In this document: one piece after another, positions 54,870 through 64,000 of the stretch
Layout of the letters: every line of letters begins with the position of its first letter
Numbering within the stretch: position 1 is the first letter of the stretch
Origin: Cyclina sinensis
Lineage: Eukaryota; Mollusca; Bivalvia; Venerida; Veneridae
DNA: 64,000 nucleotides
Direction of reading: 5' to 3'
Assembly (NCBI GenBank): GCA_012932295.1
Contig: JAAONU010000011.1
Span: forward strand, 47,060,352-47,124,351
Translations under genes and position numbers: made by a program
Notes under the pieces: generated by a model
What the model saw: only the letters and a program-made list of their open reading frames with translations
What the model was told of the DNA's origin: nothing
Databases searched by the model: none

Positions 54870-54925
54870 TTTTTGGGGGGGGGGGGGGGGGGGGAGGGGT
54901 GCAGGGGGGGGGGGTGCAGGGGGGA
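54870..54925 (+). repeat. G-run tract
   Basis: GGGG runs separated by A and TGCA (about 54875-54924), preceded by T-runs. It has potential for a G-quadruplex. Similar G-runs lie at 2236-2259 and 2564-2578. The open frame here encodes only glycine runs. Confidence 0.8.
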
Positions 54926-55769
54926 GTGAAAACCACAATTAATACAAATGAACACTTTCTTAGTTGTTATATGCTGTATGGAAACTTTTTTGAACATGGT
55001 CTTTTTATTTAATTAATCATTTTTCATGTTACAGAGAATGGGCTTGTAAAATACATATGCAGTATATCATTAGAAAAAGTAAGGGTATGTCCCTTTAAGG
55101 CAGCCGTCTAGAGATTTTACCTACCTCATCAAAAATTTGAATGACACAGCATGCCAATATGTTGCCAAATGCATTTGCTACACTGAAAAATAATTGAAGA
55201 TTGCATTTTAACTATTGATCCATGTTCACTGTGTTCAAGGGGAAAAATTGCTCTGAATAAGATTACAAAATCTAGGGTTCCCTACACATTTGTTTTCATT
55301 CCATACAAATTGCAAGATAGGTAAAAGTTTCTGATTATACTAGCTTGTGTTAAATGATCCACAATATTCAGTATATTTATTGCCAACAACATCAATTTCT
55401 TTTTGTTAACTTTCCACCTGATCTACAGCATTCCATAAGGTTACTTTTCTTAAGCATATGAAAATCAGTGAAAATTTACTCTGTCTAGGGAGTGTCAAGT
55501 GGTATATATTTCCCTTAGTGTAATCCACTACACATACTTACCATTTATATTTTAGTAGGAGTCAAGCTTTGGAGCAATGTTCATTACAGCATTACCATTT
55601 TTGGTCAAGTCCAAGAGCCACAAGTCTGGCCTGACTGATCTTAATGAAGAAAGCAAGAGGGCTGTGATTACACAATAATGCTCACTCAAGTACCGTTGGT
55701 CTCCACAGCATGGCCAATGACAGACATTCAATGAACGTACAGCATACTTGGACATCCAATATTATATTT

Positions 55770-56582
55770 CGACCCAGGGGCAATGATTTGAACAAGTTTA
55801 GTACAGAACCAATGGTACAGACCAACAAATATCTAGGGTCTGGACCTTACTGTTCTAGAGAAGACTTAAAAAATATCTTGTATTAGTTAAATTAGTGACT
55901 CCAGGGTGGGGGTCAATTTTAACCCTAATATGGGCCTTATACATGTGGTCTTATAGATATCTAGGTTCTGGACCTTGCCCATCTAGAAAAGACTTGAAAA
56001 ATATCTTTTAGCAATTAGTGACCCCAGGTTGGGGTCAATTTTGACCCTGATACTAACCTTACAGTCTTGACTTAAAAGAAAATCCCACTTAATGTCTGTA
56101 TCAAACATTTTGTGGAAGACCACAGCACACTGTCACACACTAGCCCTTATGGTTTCTGACTAAAAGATTTCAGAAATTTTCTTATGGAAGTCTATGTAAA
56201 ATCAAGTGACACCCTGGGGCGCAGCCAACTTTTATTATAGGGATATCATTTGAACAATCTTGGTAGAGGTCTTTAAAACAATGCTTTATGCCAATATTTA
56301 GACTCCAATCCTATCATTTTCAGAGATTTTTAGTGGCGAGGCTAAAGTGAGCTATTAGGATCACCCTGTCTTGCGCTTGTCTGTCAAAAATTGTATTCAA
56401 GTAACATCTTCTCTGAAACCACTAGGGATTCTTTCATAGGATTTAATGCAAAGGACATTCCTGTCGGGTTTCATTAACTTTAGCCCAATAGTTTCAGAAA
56501 TGTTTAAAGCAAATGGTGACTACTGACCAGAATGGTTTCACAGTACTTAACCCTGAACCTCCACATCAGGTGAGCTAAAAGA
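55770..56582 (-). mobile_element. CTCACCTGAG-family fragment(s), reverse orientation
   Basis: The segment ends TCAGGTGAGCTAAAA, the reverse complement of the family start, and contains reverse-oriented units with GATTTGAACAAGTTT and TAGTGACCCCAGG. A short forward-looking piece (GTGAGCTATTAGGATCACC, then AACATCTTCTCTGAAACCAC) at about 56345-56425 means the block is rearranged or composite. It lies between the SNARE gene end and LRRC57. Confidence 0.5.
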
Positions 56583-56899
56583 CACCAGGTGATCTACTAC
56601 ACATAAAGAACAGTGTCAGTGCTGTTACAGATTTTCAAATCAACTTGAAACTTGGCACTCTATTGTGAATTTAATTTTTTAGGCTACATATATCTCTTAT
56701 GGTATTTACTTACTCGTGTAGAAGTTTTCTACTGACGAAGGAGAAAGGGCAACTAAGATAAGGCAGCTAACCACACATAAAACTCAGGCATGAAGTCAAA
56801 GTCACAGAATGTCAAGGTCGCAGAATATCTCACCAATGTTTCATGTTAAAGGAAGTGTCCTACTGGTTTACAGAGATACAGACGGGTGAAAATTCTCTT

Positions 56900-59773
56900 A
56901 CAAAATGTAAAGTTTAATAACATGCTTTATTGATAAAAGAATGAAAAATAAATGCACCATTCACAACTAACACATGTAAATAAAATACAGGGAGTTAATA
57001 CATACAGGCTAAAGTAACTTTGTTCCATTAGTTATGTTGATGCAAACTGATTTATTATACCCTTGAAGAATTTTTTATTTTACTAACATAGCACTGCTAA
57101 CAGCCATTCACTTTCTGCAGACAATACCATCTGGGGCATTCGTATCTTACAGTAAACTGTTCTCTAAATAAAATATATCACATCTGTATGTTAGATAAAT
57201 GAAATAAAATGTTTCACTTTATTTAAAAGTATCTTTATTTGAAATAATATTTGGCTGTTTCTGTTTGATACATATGCATAATCAACTTCTTATCTAGATA
57301 AAATACAAATTAATCAGTGGTACTTTTTTTCTTCTTGTACGTGTATATGGTATGACACGATGTACAAACAACATTAGTATAATGGAAAAACAACTTGTGT
57401 TAAGTATCAAAAATTACTGTAATATCAAACATGTTAAAGGTCACTAAATGTATATAATAAGGGCATAATGGCTAATCTAGTAAGATGTCATTGGCTGCAA
57501 CAGTCTCACAAAATTTTGTACTATGTAGCTGACAATTTATATTGAAGCAATCATTTTTTTTTCAAAAAGAATCAATGAAATTGTTAACAAGCCCAGTCAT
57601 ATTCTTAAAATGTTTTTCCATATTGTAAGTATTCAATGATCTTTCTTTTCAGAAAGTTACATGTAGTTATTTTGTTAGACACAACACAATCAACACTGCA
57701 AACTTTAAAATATCGTTTTTGAATACCTGTCCCTAACCACTGTGAAAGTGCTAACTAAACTTTGACCTCAAAAGGCTGTACAAGTATAGACTTTTTAATT
57801 AATAAACTGACTCTAATATAAAATGTTGAACTGCATCAAATTATTTGGCATCAAGTGAATTTCATATTATTGCACATTTTTGTTTTTTTCAAATCTACAA
57901 CGTACTATAAGAAATGTTTAAAAAAGACACAACACTTAACAATAAGTCAAAACAAAACCTGTACAAAAATATAGTCAGGTGAAATTTTGAATGTTTCAGT
58001 GCTACAGGAAGACATTGTGTCTTTTTTCACAATATGACCATAGATTTCACCCTGGTTTACTCGTAAGCAATTAAAGTTTCAAGGATATTTAGTGAAATAA
58101 AGAATTTTACAACACAGCAAACAATGTCTATCTCATCTGTTGAAATAATTCCTTAACTAGCGAGTTAGTTTAAATCTGAGGAAACCTATTGACTGTAATA
58201 TATCAGTGCAAATTCTTGATCATATATCATAATGTACAACTTAGAAAAAGAATAATAGTAGCCATCCTTTCGTGGAAGAGAATACATCCATTCTTTATTT
58301 GACAGCATGATTTTCTTCTTGACAGCAAATACCAAGTCCATCCCACCCAGACTTCAATAAGACAAATATTCTGAAGGGAAGCTTTGTTTAAAAAGGATCT
58401 GACCAAACTAAGCCTATACGCAAACTGAAATTGTTAATCTTGACCAAAAAAAGGCAGACCACTTTACCTCCTCATAAACCTATGGCTCAGGTGAAGTACA
58501 GCTAACAGATATATAACAACCTTTATGACCAGATAACACAACACTACTGTCACTGTGTCATAGCTAGAGTAAAAAATTTACACAGAAGAGGGAAGAAATA
58601 ACTGAACATTCCACATCTGGATGAAACTTCTTAAATCAAGATAAATCAAAGGTTTTGTTTTGTTTCTTATACAATAAAGGTTAGAGAAAGTATTAATACA
58701 ACAGCAACCTATCTATTTTTTAAACATCAAACACAATAATTAGCAAAATCAGAATCTTAAAATGTATTTGTTGATATCAAAGGGGAATACCCTAAAAATA
58801 ACCGAGAACATATTGCATAAAATATTTTAAATGCTCATTCTCTATAAAGGGAAAAATAATTGATAAAGTAAAAAAGAATGCATGTTCAATTTTCTTTCAT
58901 TATGACATACAGACACTGGGAAAGTGGTTTGTAATTAGTCACTATCCACTCAGAGAATCTACAACAACAATATATAAGCTGTATAAAAGCTAATATTATA
59001 TTTAGTTTACATCTTGTACTTAAAACTTTTGTCACAGACTTTGACATTGTGTAATGTTTTGTTCAATACTATTAAATATTTATATGATTTTTGAAAGAAA
59101 AGGATCACTGTAGCTTTTAGTATATGCCTCTTTAAAGACTAGCTGTTTATGTTTCAATCTGGGACCTAATATAATGTTGTAAATGTTGTTCCCAGTTTCA
59201 ATATGTTAATTTTTTCCTCTATTTTTACAACATCAATAAGATTAAGTCCTCATTCAAGGTGATATAAAATCTGGCTCGTTTCTAAAACTTAATCAAGCTT
59301 TAACAATTACCATCATGAAATATCAACTAAATATTTTTCTAAAACTTCAACAACTTCAAACTGTTACAAAATACCATTCTAAATACTATAGATCAGAATA
59401 CCATTCTAAAACTCAACTAATGTTACAGACCAGTAATAATCAAACCAAGGGAGATAAATCAGCAGGCTTTTCCTCATACAGTTTCTAAAATAGAACAATG
59501 AAACTAAAAGCCTGGACAAACAAACAATTCTGCATAGGTTGTTGCAAGTTTTCTTTCCTAACAGGCTTTGCAGACGATGTTAAATCATAAACATGTGATG
59601 TAAGTATGATGTCACTTTGCTGCTGTTTAATGCTTCTCCTTCAAAACACGTAGAAAACTTTGTATACTTTGAGTCAATAAAATCTTCTTGATTATATAAG
59701 ATGGTCATGAATTCTCCTTTCATATGATACTATTACACTGAGGAAGAAATGGTCTTTGTTCAGAAGTTCCTCT
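56900..59773 (-). other. LRRC57: Probable 3' UTR of LRRC57
   Basis: 2.9 kb of AT-rich unique sequence, downstream of the LRRC57 stop on the minus strand, with no recognisable repeat element or exon. On the minus strand an AATAAA lies at about 56925-56930 (+ strand CTTTATTG). Further candidates occur closer to the stop, so the true end may be nearer. Confidence 0.35.
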
Positions 59774-59815
59774 TCAGTTAAACTTCTTCTTTGTGGCTGT
59801 GTATCTTTCCATATA
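59774..59815 (-). CDS. LRRC57: LRRC57 exon 5 (terminal)
   Basis: 42 nt reading YMERYTATKKKFN and TGA, after acceptor ACTTTTACAG. The human protein ends YMERFTATKKKFA. With the other four exons it gives 711 nt, 236 residues; human LRRC57 has 239. The family is a small all-LRR cytosolic or membrane-tethered protein with no well-defined biochemical role. Confidence 0.95.
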   Translation of the reverse strand, partial: YMERYTATKKKFN

Positions 59816-60962
59816 CTGTAAAAGTAAAGAAGAAATCAGTAACATTTGTCTCCCTTTTAAGACTTAAGTTTCTTAAACAAGTTGCAAATTGTAATAATTA
59901 TATATTAAAATTCCTGAAACATTTTATTTAAGATCCGGTTTCAGCTGCAAAAATAATATACTAAAATAACCAGATTGCCATAAGTGCTACGAGTATTCTT
60001 TTAACAAGCATCTAAATCTACAACAGGCATTACACACATATTTTATGTTTGTGATAAGTTTAGATCTGCCTAGTATCAGGACTACCTATGTGACCATAGA
60101 TGATTTGCATTTAGTTGCTGTATCAATATTTTACAAGTTAGCAAAACTGTTGGTGTCTCCTAAAATCTGTAGACATGTGGTTGTATTGAGCTGTCTGAAT
60201 ATTTGGAATGTTCACCAGAAGCACAGTTGTGACACGTATATAAATCCTTTAATTATAGTATATTTTACCTTTTGTCAATAAACCTGGTTCCTTTAAACAA
60301 ACAAAAAATGGAAGACTAAGCAGCTCTCATATCAAATACGTATGAATGTTTTCTACTCACTCCAAGTGAAAAACAAGAATAGTTTTCTACTTCTTTCTGA
60401 GGTTGTATCCTTATTCTAATTGTATTTATGGGTCTCTCAATGAACATTTTTGAATCTACTGTTAACAGGTTTATGCTGGTTTTGAGTAAAGGGTAAGATA
60501 AGACTTTTGCACTTGAAGACATTTTTTAAAGCTTAAAAATGGAAATTATCAAGAAGTAAAACTAAGAAAGCTCACTTTTCACCACACATCCAGGTATAAA
60601 AAGAAATGGCTCTAACAAGATCAATAAGACTAATAATCCATTGGGAGCAATCCTCTACTCCTCCACAAACACGATTGTTTTTTGGAAGAGACATTAAACC
60701 AAGTTCCCATGCATTGTTGATTTTCACTGTATAAGTTAAAGAACCAGAAGTATCTGTGGAACAGGATGATTTCTGTATTTTGCACTCTCCCCCCACAACC
60801 TAAAACACTAAACTTTTATGTCACTGAACTCAGTCTTATTGGAAACCAGAACCAACAATAAGTAAACTCTAACAGACAGATAGAGATACTAAATAAACTG
60901 AAATAGACAGACAGAACAATTATAAATCTATTCACTTTTTTATAGAACTGATAAACATTTAC
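59816..60962 (-). other. LRRC57: LRRC57 intron 4
   Basis: 1.1 kb intron. A minus-strand open frame at 60572-60796 (including VKINNAWELGLMSLPKNNR) is not part of LRRC57 and has no acceptor in the right phase that I can support. It may be repeat-derived. Confidence 0.5.
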
Positions 60963-61148
60963 CTCATCATAGCCTTCCAGATTATTAAACTTTTTCATAT
61001 CAAACACATTTCCTTCAACAGCTAGCAGTGAAATCTGTGACTCTTTCATTATTTTAGGTGTAAGTGCAGTAATTTCCAAACAGTTTTCTTCAAGACGTAA
61101 CACTTTTAATCTCGGCCACTCCGCAATACAATCTGGCAAAGTTGAAAT
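60963..61148 (-). CDS. LRRC57: LRRC57 exon 4
   Basis: 186 nt, phase 0 at both ends, beginning [20 protein letters not shown] and continuing ENCLEI, then [17 protein letters not shown] and NLEGYDE. The acceptor is GTTTTCAG and the donor GTAAAT. It carries the last leucine-rich repeats and the conserved LLAVEGN/LEGYD cap specific to this family. Confidence 0.95.
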
Positions 61149-61509
61149 CTGAAAACAAAATCAAATAGACATGTTATTAAGAGCAGTAATGAGAATTTTT
61201 TGTGCCAATCTATGAATCCAATTTTATTTTTACTTGAACTTCTTCAGTAAAGTTCAAATTTTGCACTTGTACACATTTAATTTATGGTTGAAACAGATCT
61301 AGAAAGGCTTTGAGGACTCTTACACATTTTTCATATCTTATCAAAACATTTAATGAACTTTTGAAATCTTAAGAAATGCATATATTAAATTAACTTCAAT
61401 GTGAACTTTTGAAATGTCACTACAACTCAGCATGTCTTCTTCTACAGCAAGATTCAATCCCTTGTTTTACTACCTATTCTCAGGTTTTCAATGCTGAGTC
61501 TGTTCAGCG

Positions 61510-61734
61510 TGTAAGACATTGACTGTTATTGTTAAAATGGTATTGTGGGACCAGAAAAAAAACTTGAACTATGCCACTGTCACAAGACAAACACTTAGGT
61601 GATACAGTTATCAAAATACTGTTACCAGTCTTGGTAGCACAGTTTGTACAGCACCTAACTTCATGCCCTACTCTGGGTATATGAGTTTTCTGGTCCCACA
61701 AGATTATTTTAACAGTAACAATCAATGACTTACA
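61510..61734. mobile_element. 225-bp inverted-repeat element in LRRC57 intron 3
   Basis: Arms of about 45 bp pair from TGTAAGACATTGACTGTTAT (61510) with the complement ending TGACTTACA (61734), both including GGGACCAG/CTGGTCCC. The centre contains CTTGGTAGCACAGTTTGTAC, which looks tRNA-like. No clear target duplication. Confidence 0.75.
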
Positions 61735-61797
61735 CATAAAATAAATTCAGTATTTAAAAACTAAACACAGATAATAAAATAATGGTTAAAGTTTTAC

Positions 61798-62066
61798 CTG
61801 ATTTTGATTGAGATTCAATTCTATGGTGTGGCAAGTTTTTGAATTTGCAGGAATTTCTGTTATCTTATTTCTAGACAAATCAATAGCATCCAACTGTTTC
61901 AAATCGCACAATTCTTGAGGGAAAGAACGAAATCCATTTCCACTGAGGTTAATTGTCCTGAGGTGAGATAAATTTTGGAATGTTGCCGGCAACTGTCGAA
62001 GTAAGTTGTTGTCCAAGGATAATGTTTCTAGCTTCTTCAGGTTTCCTATTTCCTGAGGTAGAGCCT
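61798..62066 (-). CDS. LRRC57: LRRC57 exon 3
   Basis: 269 nt, phase 1 in and phase 0 out, beginning (E)ALPQEIGNLKKLETLSLDN and ending IELNLNQNQ. The acceptor is GTGGTTTCAG and the donor GTAAAA. It encodes the central leucine-rich repeats, with HLRTINLSGN and QLDAIDLSRNKITEIP visible. NLKKLETLSL is identical to human LRRC57. Confidence 0.95.
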
Positions 62067-62321
62067 CTGAAACCACAGCAGGAATATCATAATTAATAGT
62101 AAAATAAACACTTGTTAGTTGTTACCTCATGTTCTTTATGAGAACTAGATGCATCATTTAATTTTATACTTCCTGTCTTTATTCTTAGTTTACCAGTTTA
62201 TAACTGACATCTTGGAGGAAGCAATGCAGCAAGAATTAAATAACAACAGATTTAAGGTAATTTCATTTCAGCTCAGGTAACAGCACAAGCATAATAGAAA
62301 TGCATATACTTGAAAACAAAC

Positions 62322-62451
62322 CTATTCTGTTGTTGTTAAGGTTGACAGTTTTCAGCTGCTGAAAGGAACCAATACTTGATGGAATAACTGCTATCTTGTT
62401 CTCAGAAAAATCAAGTGTCCGCAAGTTGTTAGACTGCAGGTTTTCTGGAAA
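62322..62451 (-). CDS. LRRC57: LRRC57 exon 2
   Basis: 130 nt, phase 0 in and phase 1 out, reading FPENLQSNNLRTLDFSENKI and then AVIPSSIGSFQQLKTVNLNN before NRI. The acceptor is AATGTTCAG and the donor GTTTGT. It contains the first two leucine-rich repeats of the LxxLxLxxNxL type. The match to human FPADLQ and NLRTIDLSNNKI is direct. Confidence 0.94.
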
Positions 62452-62819
62452 CTGAACATTCCCAAGACAAGATTTTTATTGTTGTTTTCAACAATTATTT
62501 CACAAGTAATAAATACTTAACAAAACATACATGGATAAAAAATAAATCATTTATCTTTGAATTCATAAAGATATCTAATATAGGTATATATTATATATGC
62601 AAAATGTTTAACATTGTTTTTGTAGTGTTACAGTCAAATACGAAAGTTCACATGTTAAGCAATTTAGTATGATATAGAGGCATAATTTCACAAAATCTCA
62701 GAGCAGTACAAAATATCTACATATTTCCCTTGACTTCAATTAAAACTGACTAGATCTAATAACTTTGCTACTCCTACATATCCGAAAACTACTACATTAC
62801 AACGAAATTGAATACGTAC

Positions 62820-62903
62820 TTCCTTTAGCCCTGCTTTACACAGCTGTAACGCCCCTGTCTTTTCTGCTGTCTGCAAATGTTGCTTTACCTGTGAATTCCC
62901 CAT
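62820..62903 (-). CDS. LRRC57: LRRC57 exon 1
   Basis: 28 codons, MGNSQVKQHLQTAEKTGALQ followed by LCKAGLKE, ending at a consensus donor GTACGT, phase 0. Human LRRC57 starts MGNS and has the same QTAxKTG block. Gly2 in MGNS is a candidate N-myristoylation site, which would tether the protein to membranes. The start codon lies 110 bp from the oppositely oriented NTPCR start. Confidence 0.93.
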
Positions 62904-63013
62904 TGGAAATTGTTTAACTCAAATATGCATTCGTTTGCAATTTTTGACAGTTTCTTGTAAACAGGAAATAGCCGGTGTTACAGTACATAAATCTCTTATA
63001 ATTGAGTCCTAGC
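62904..63013. promoter_or_regulatory. Head-to-head intergenic promoter of LRRC57 and NTPCR
   Basis: Only 110 bp separate the two divergent start codons, so both core promoters and both 5' UTRs must fit here or overlap the first exons. No TATA box is evident. An ETS-like ACAGGAAAT lies near 62960, and a CCAATGG motif (minus strand) overlaps the LRRC57 start codon. Bidirectional control is inferred from geometry. Confidence 0.6.
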
Positions 63014-63104
63014 ATGAGAAAAACTTTACCACTGTTCAAAGAAATGGCAGAGGCAATTCATCTTAATAAATCCAGGCGTCACATACTGCTAACAGGACAA
63101 CCAG
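63014..63104 (+). CDS. NTPCR: NTPCR exon 1 (P-loop nucleoside triphosphatase)
   Basis: 91 nt, 30 codons plus one base: MRKTLPLFKEMAEAIHLNKS then RRHILLTGQP and the first base of a Gly codon, ending at donor GTTTGT. RHILLTGQP-GVGKTT is the Walker A region, split by the intron. Human NTPCR starts almost directly at this strand (MARHVFLTGPP), so this start gives an extra ~20 residues. Met11 (63044) is an alternative start giving a shorter extension. The extension is basic and could be a weak targeting sequence, but that is speculative. Confidence 0.88.
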
Positions 63105-63216
63105 GTTTGTGCTCTTACGTTTATCATATTTATACCGCTTGACATGTCACAAGTGACTTTATAAAGTGTCATATTTGCACTACAATGTGATTGTGTTTTT
63201 GTTATTGTGTCTGTAA

Positions 63217-63671
63217 TGCATAGGGAGCCGGCAGTGTTTGGATAGTATATAAAATGCTTATTTGAAAAATTTCTCACCATTATATCATACATGATACAGA
63301 CAAGGGGTGGAACACCAAAACCTTAAATCTTACCATTCTTTCTATTAATGTCCTGGGAATTTTTTCACAACTGAATCGGTTTTCAGGAAAAGCAAGTGAC
63401 CTTTATATAGTCTTATGTCTACCCTTCTGAAAACCAGTTGAAAAAATATTCTATCTTAAACCGCTATCAGGTGCCAGGAAGAAACATTACATAAAATTGC
63501 ACAATTTTGACAGGTCGACAACAAACGTGCAACCACCAAATTGTAGAGTAAAACTGCAATAAAAACGTTGTCTACATAATATATGATGGTAAGAAATTTT
63601 TTTCTAGTGTGTTCAGATGTTCAAATAAGCATTTTATATTGCTATCCAAACACTGCTGGCTCCCTATGCTG
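63217..63671. mobile_element. ~455-bp inverted-repeat element in NTPCR intron 1
   Basis: Arms of about 75 bp pair from TAGGGAGCCGGCAGTGTTTG and AAAATGCTTATTTGAA on the left with CAAATAAGCATTTTATAT and CCAAACACTGCTGGCTCCCT on the right. It is non-coding. A poly-A run (63722-63743) follows just downstream. Confidence 0.75.
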
Positions 63672-63787
63672 TAATGCCCAGGGCAAAGCATCACAGGCAA
63701 GTGACGTCATCACAATGGTTTAAAAAAAAAAAAAAAAAAAAAAACTCCAATAGAGTGGCAGATTTAAACATTCCCTATATATTATAG

Positions 63788-63956
63788 GTGTAGGTAAGAC
63801 TACACTGGTGAAAAAAGTTTGTGACAAGCTGGAAGATGAGAACTGGGAATGTCAGGGTTTCTATACAGAGGAAAAACGAGAAGATGGACAGAGGATCGGC
63901 TTTGATGTTGTCACAATGGATGGGAACAGGGGTCCACTGGCAAGAATTGTAGATAG
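63788..63956 (+). CDS. NTPCR: NTPCR exon 2 (partial gene, continues beyond window)
   Basis: 169 nt, phase 1 in and phase 2 out, reading (G)VGKTTLVKKVCDKLEDE, then CQGFYTEEKREDGQRIGFDV, VTMDGNRGPLARIVDR. The acceptor is ATATTATAG and the donor GTGACA. GVGKTT completes Walker A, and GFYTEE and RIGFDVVT are signature blocks of the NTPase THEP1/NTPCR family, which hydrolyses nucleoside triphosphates. The remaining exons, including Walker B, lie past position 64000. Confidence 0.93.
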
Positions 63957-64000
63957 GTGACACTCTGCAATATTTTTGCATTTGTCTTCAATTTTCGGTG

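Noticed and set aside
60572..60796. 74-codon minus-strand frame in LRRC57 intron 4
   Set aside because: LRRC57 is complete without it, and no in-phase splice sites support inclusion.

Overview
The window is a piece of an invertebrate animal genome, most likely a bivalve mollusc. The reasons are a low gene density, long AT-rich introns, many short non-autonomous DNA elements, and element families built from ~145-165 bp tandem cores of the kind I associate with clams. The bivalve placement is an inference from repeat style and protein similarity; no species can be named from the sequence.

Three conserved protein-coding genes are present. (1) A SNAP-25/SNAP-23-type SNARE gene on the + strand spans about 3.7-54.7 kb. 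All coding exons can be placed by splice sites, phase and homology, and the mature product is about 202-216 residues. (2) LRRC57, a small leucine-rich-repeat protein, is on the - strand (59774-62903) in five exons (236 residues), tail-to-tail with the SNARE gene. (3) The first two exons of NTPCR, a P-loop nucleoside triphosphatase, are on the + strand (63014 to beyond the window end). NTPCR starts only 110 bp from the LRRC57 start codon, head-to-head.

The most interesting object is the exon layout of the SNARE gene. It has two alternative first coding exons (E1a, E1b). It has three tandem 49-nt versions of the exon carrying the Qb zero-layer glutamine (E3a, E3b, E3c). It has two versions of the inter-helix linker exon (E5a, E5b), and two alternative C-terminal exons (E7a, E7b). 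All junction phases are compatible. One choice per site gives 24 possible proteins from one locus, varying the N-terminus, half of the first SNARE helix, the linker and the last turns of the second SNARE helix. The constant exons are E2, E4 (palmitoylation cysteines) and E6 (most of the Qc helix). I infer alternative use from sequence alone; no transcripts were available.

The rest is intron, probable long 3' UTR and repeats. A family bounded by CTCACCTGAG and a terminal AGGGCCATCATGGCCCT hairpin occurs at 0.2-1.2, 17.2-18.1 and 37.8-41.4 kb, with one copy nested inside another. Other repeat stretches are: CT/CC hairpin elements rich in AAGGTCAAGGTCA motifs at 7.4-10.6 kb; a nested pair at 22.5-24.7 kb; minisatellites with 46-bp (10.7-11.4 kb), 71-bp (26.2-27.9 kb) and 21-bp (43.2-44.2 kb) units; several terminal-inverted-repeat elements, four flanked by TTAA and one by TA; a 449-bp near-palindrome at 27.9-28.4 kb; and runs of G or C. 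Convergent SNAP-LRRC57 order matches, as I recall it, the human SNAP23-LRRC57 order, suggesting an ancient linkage.
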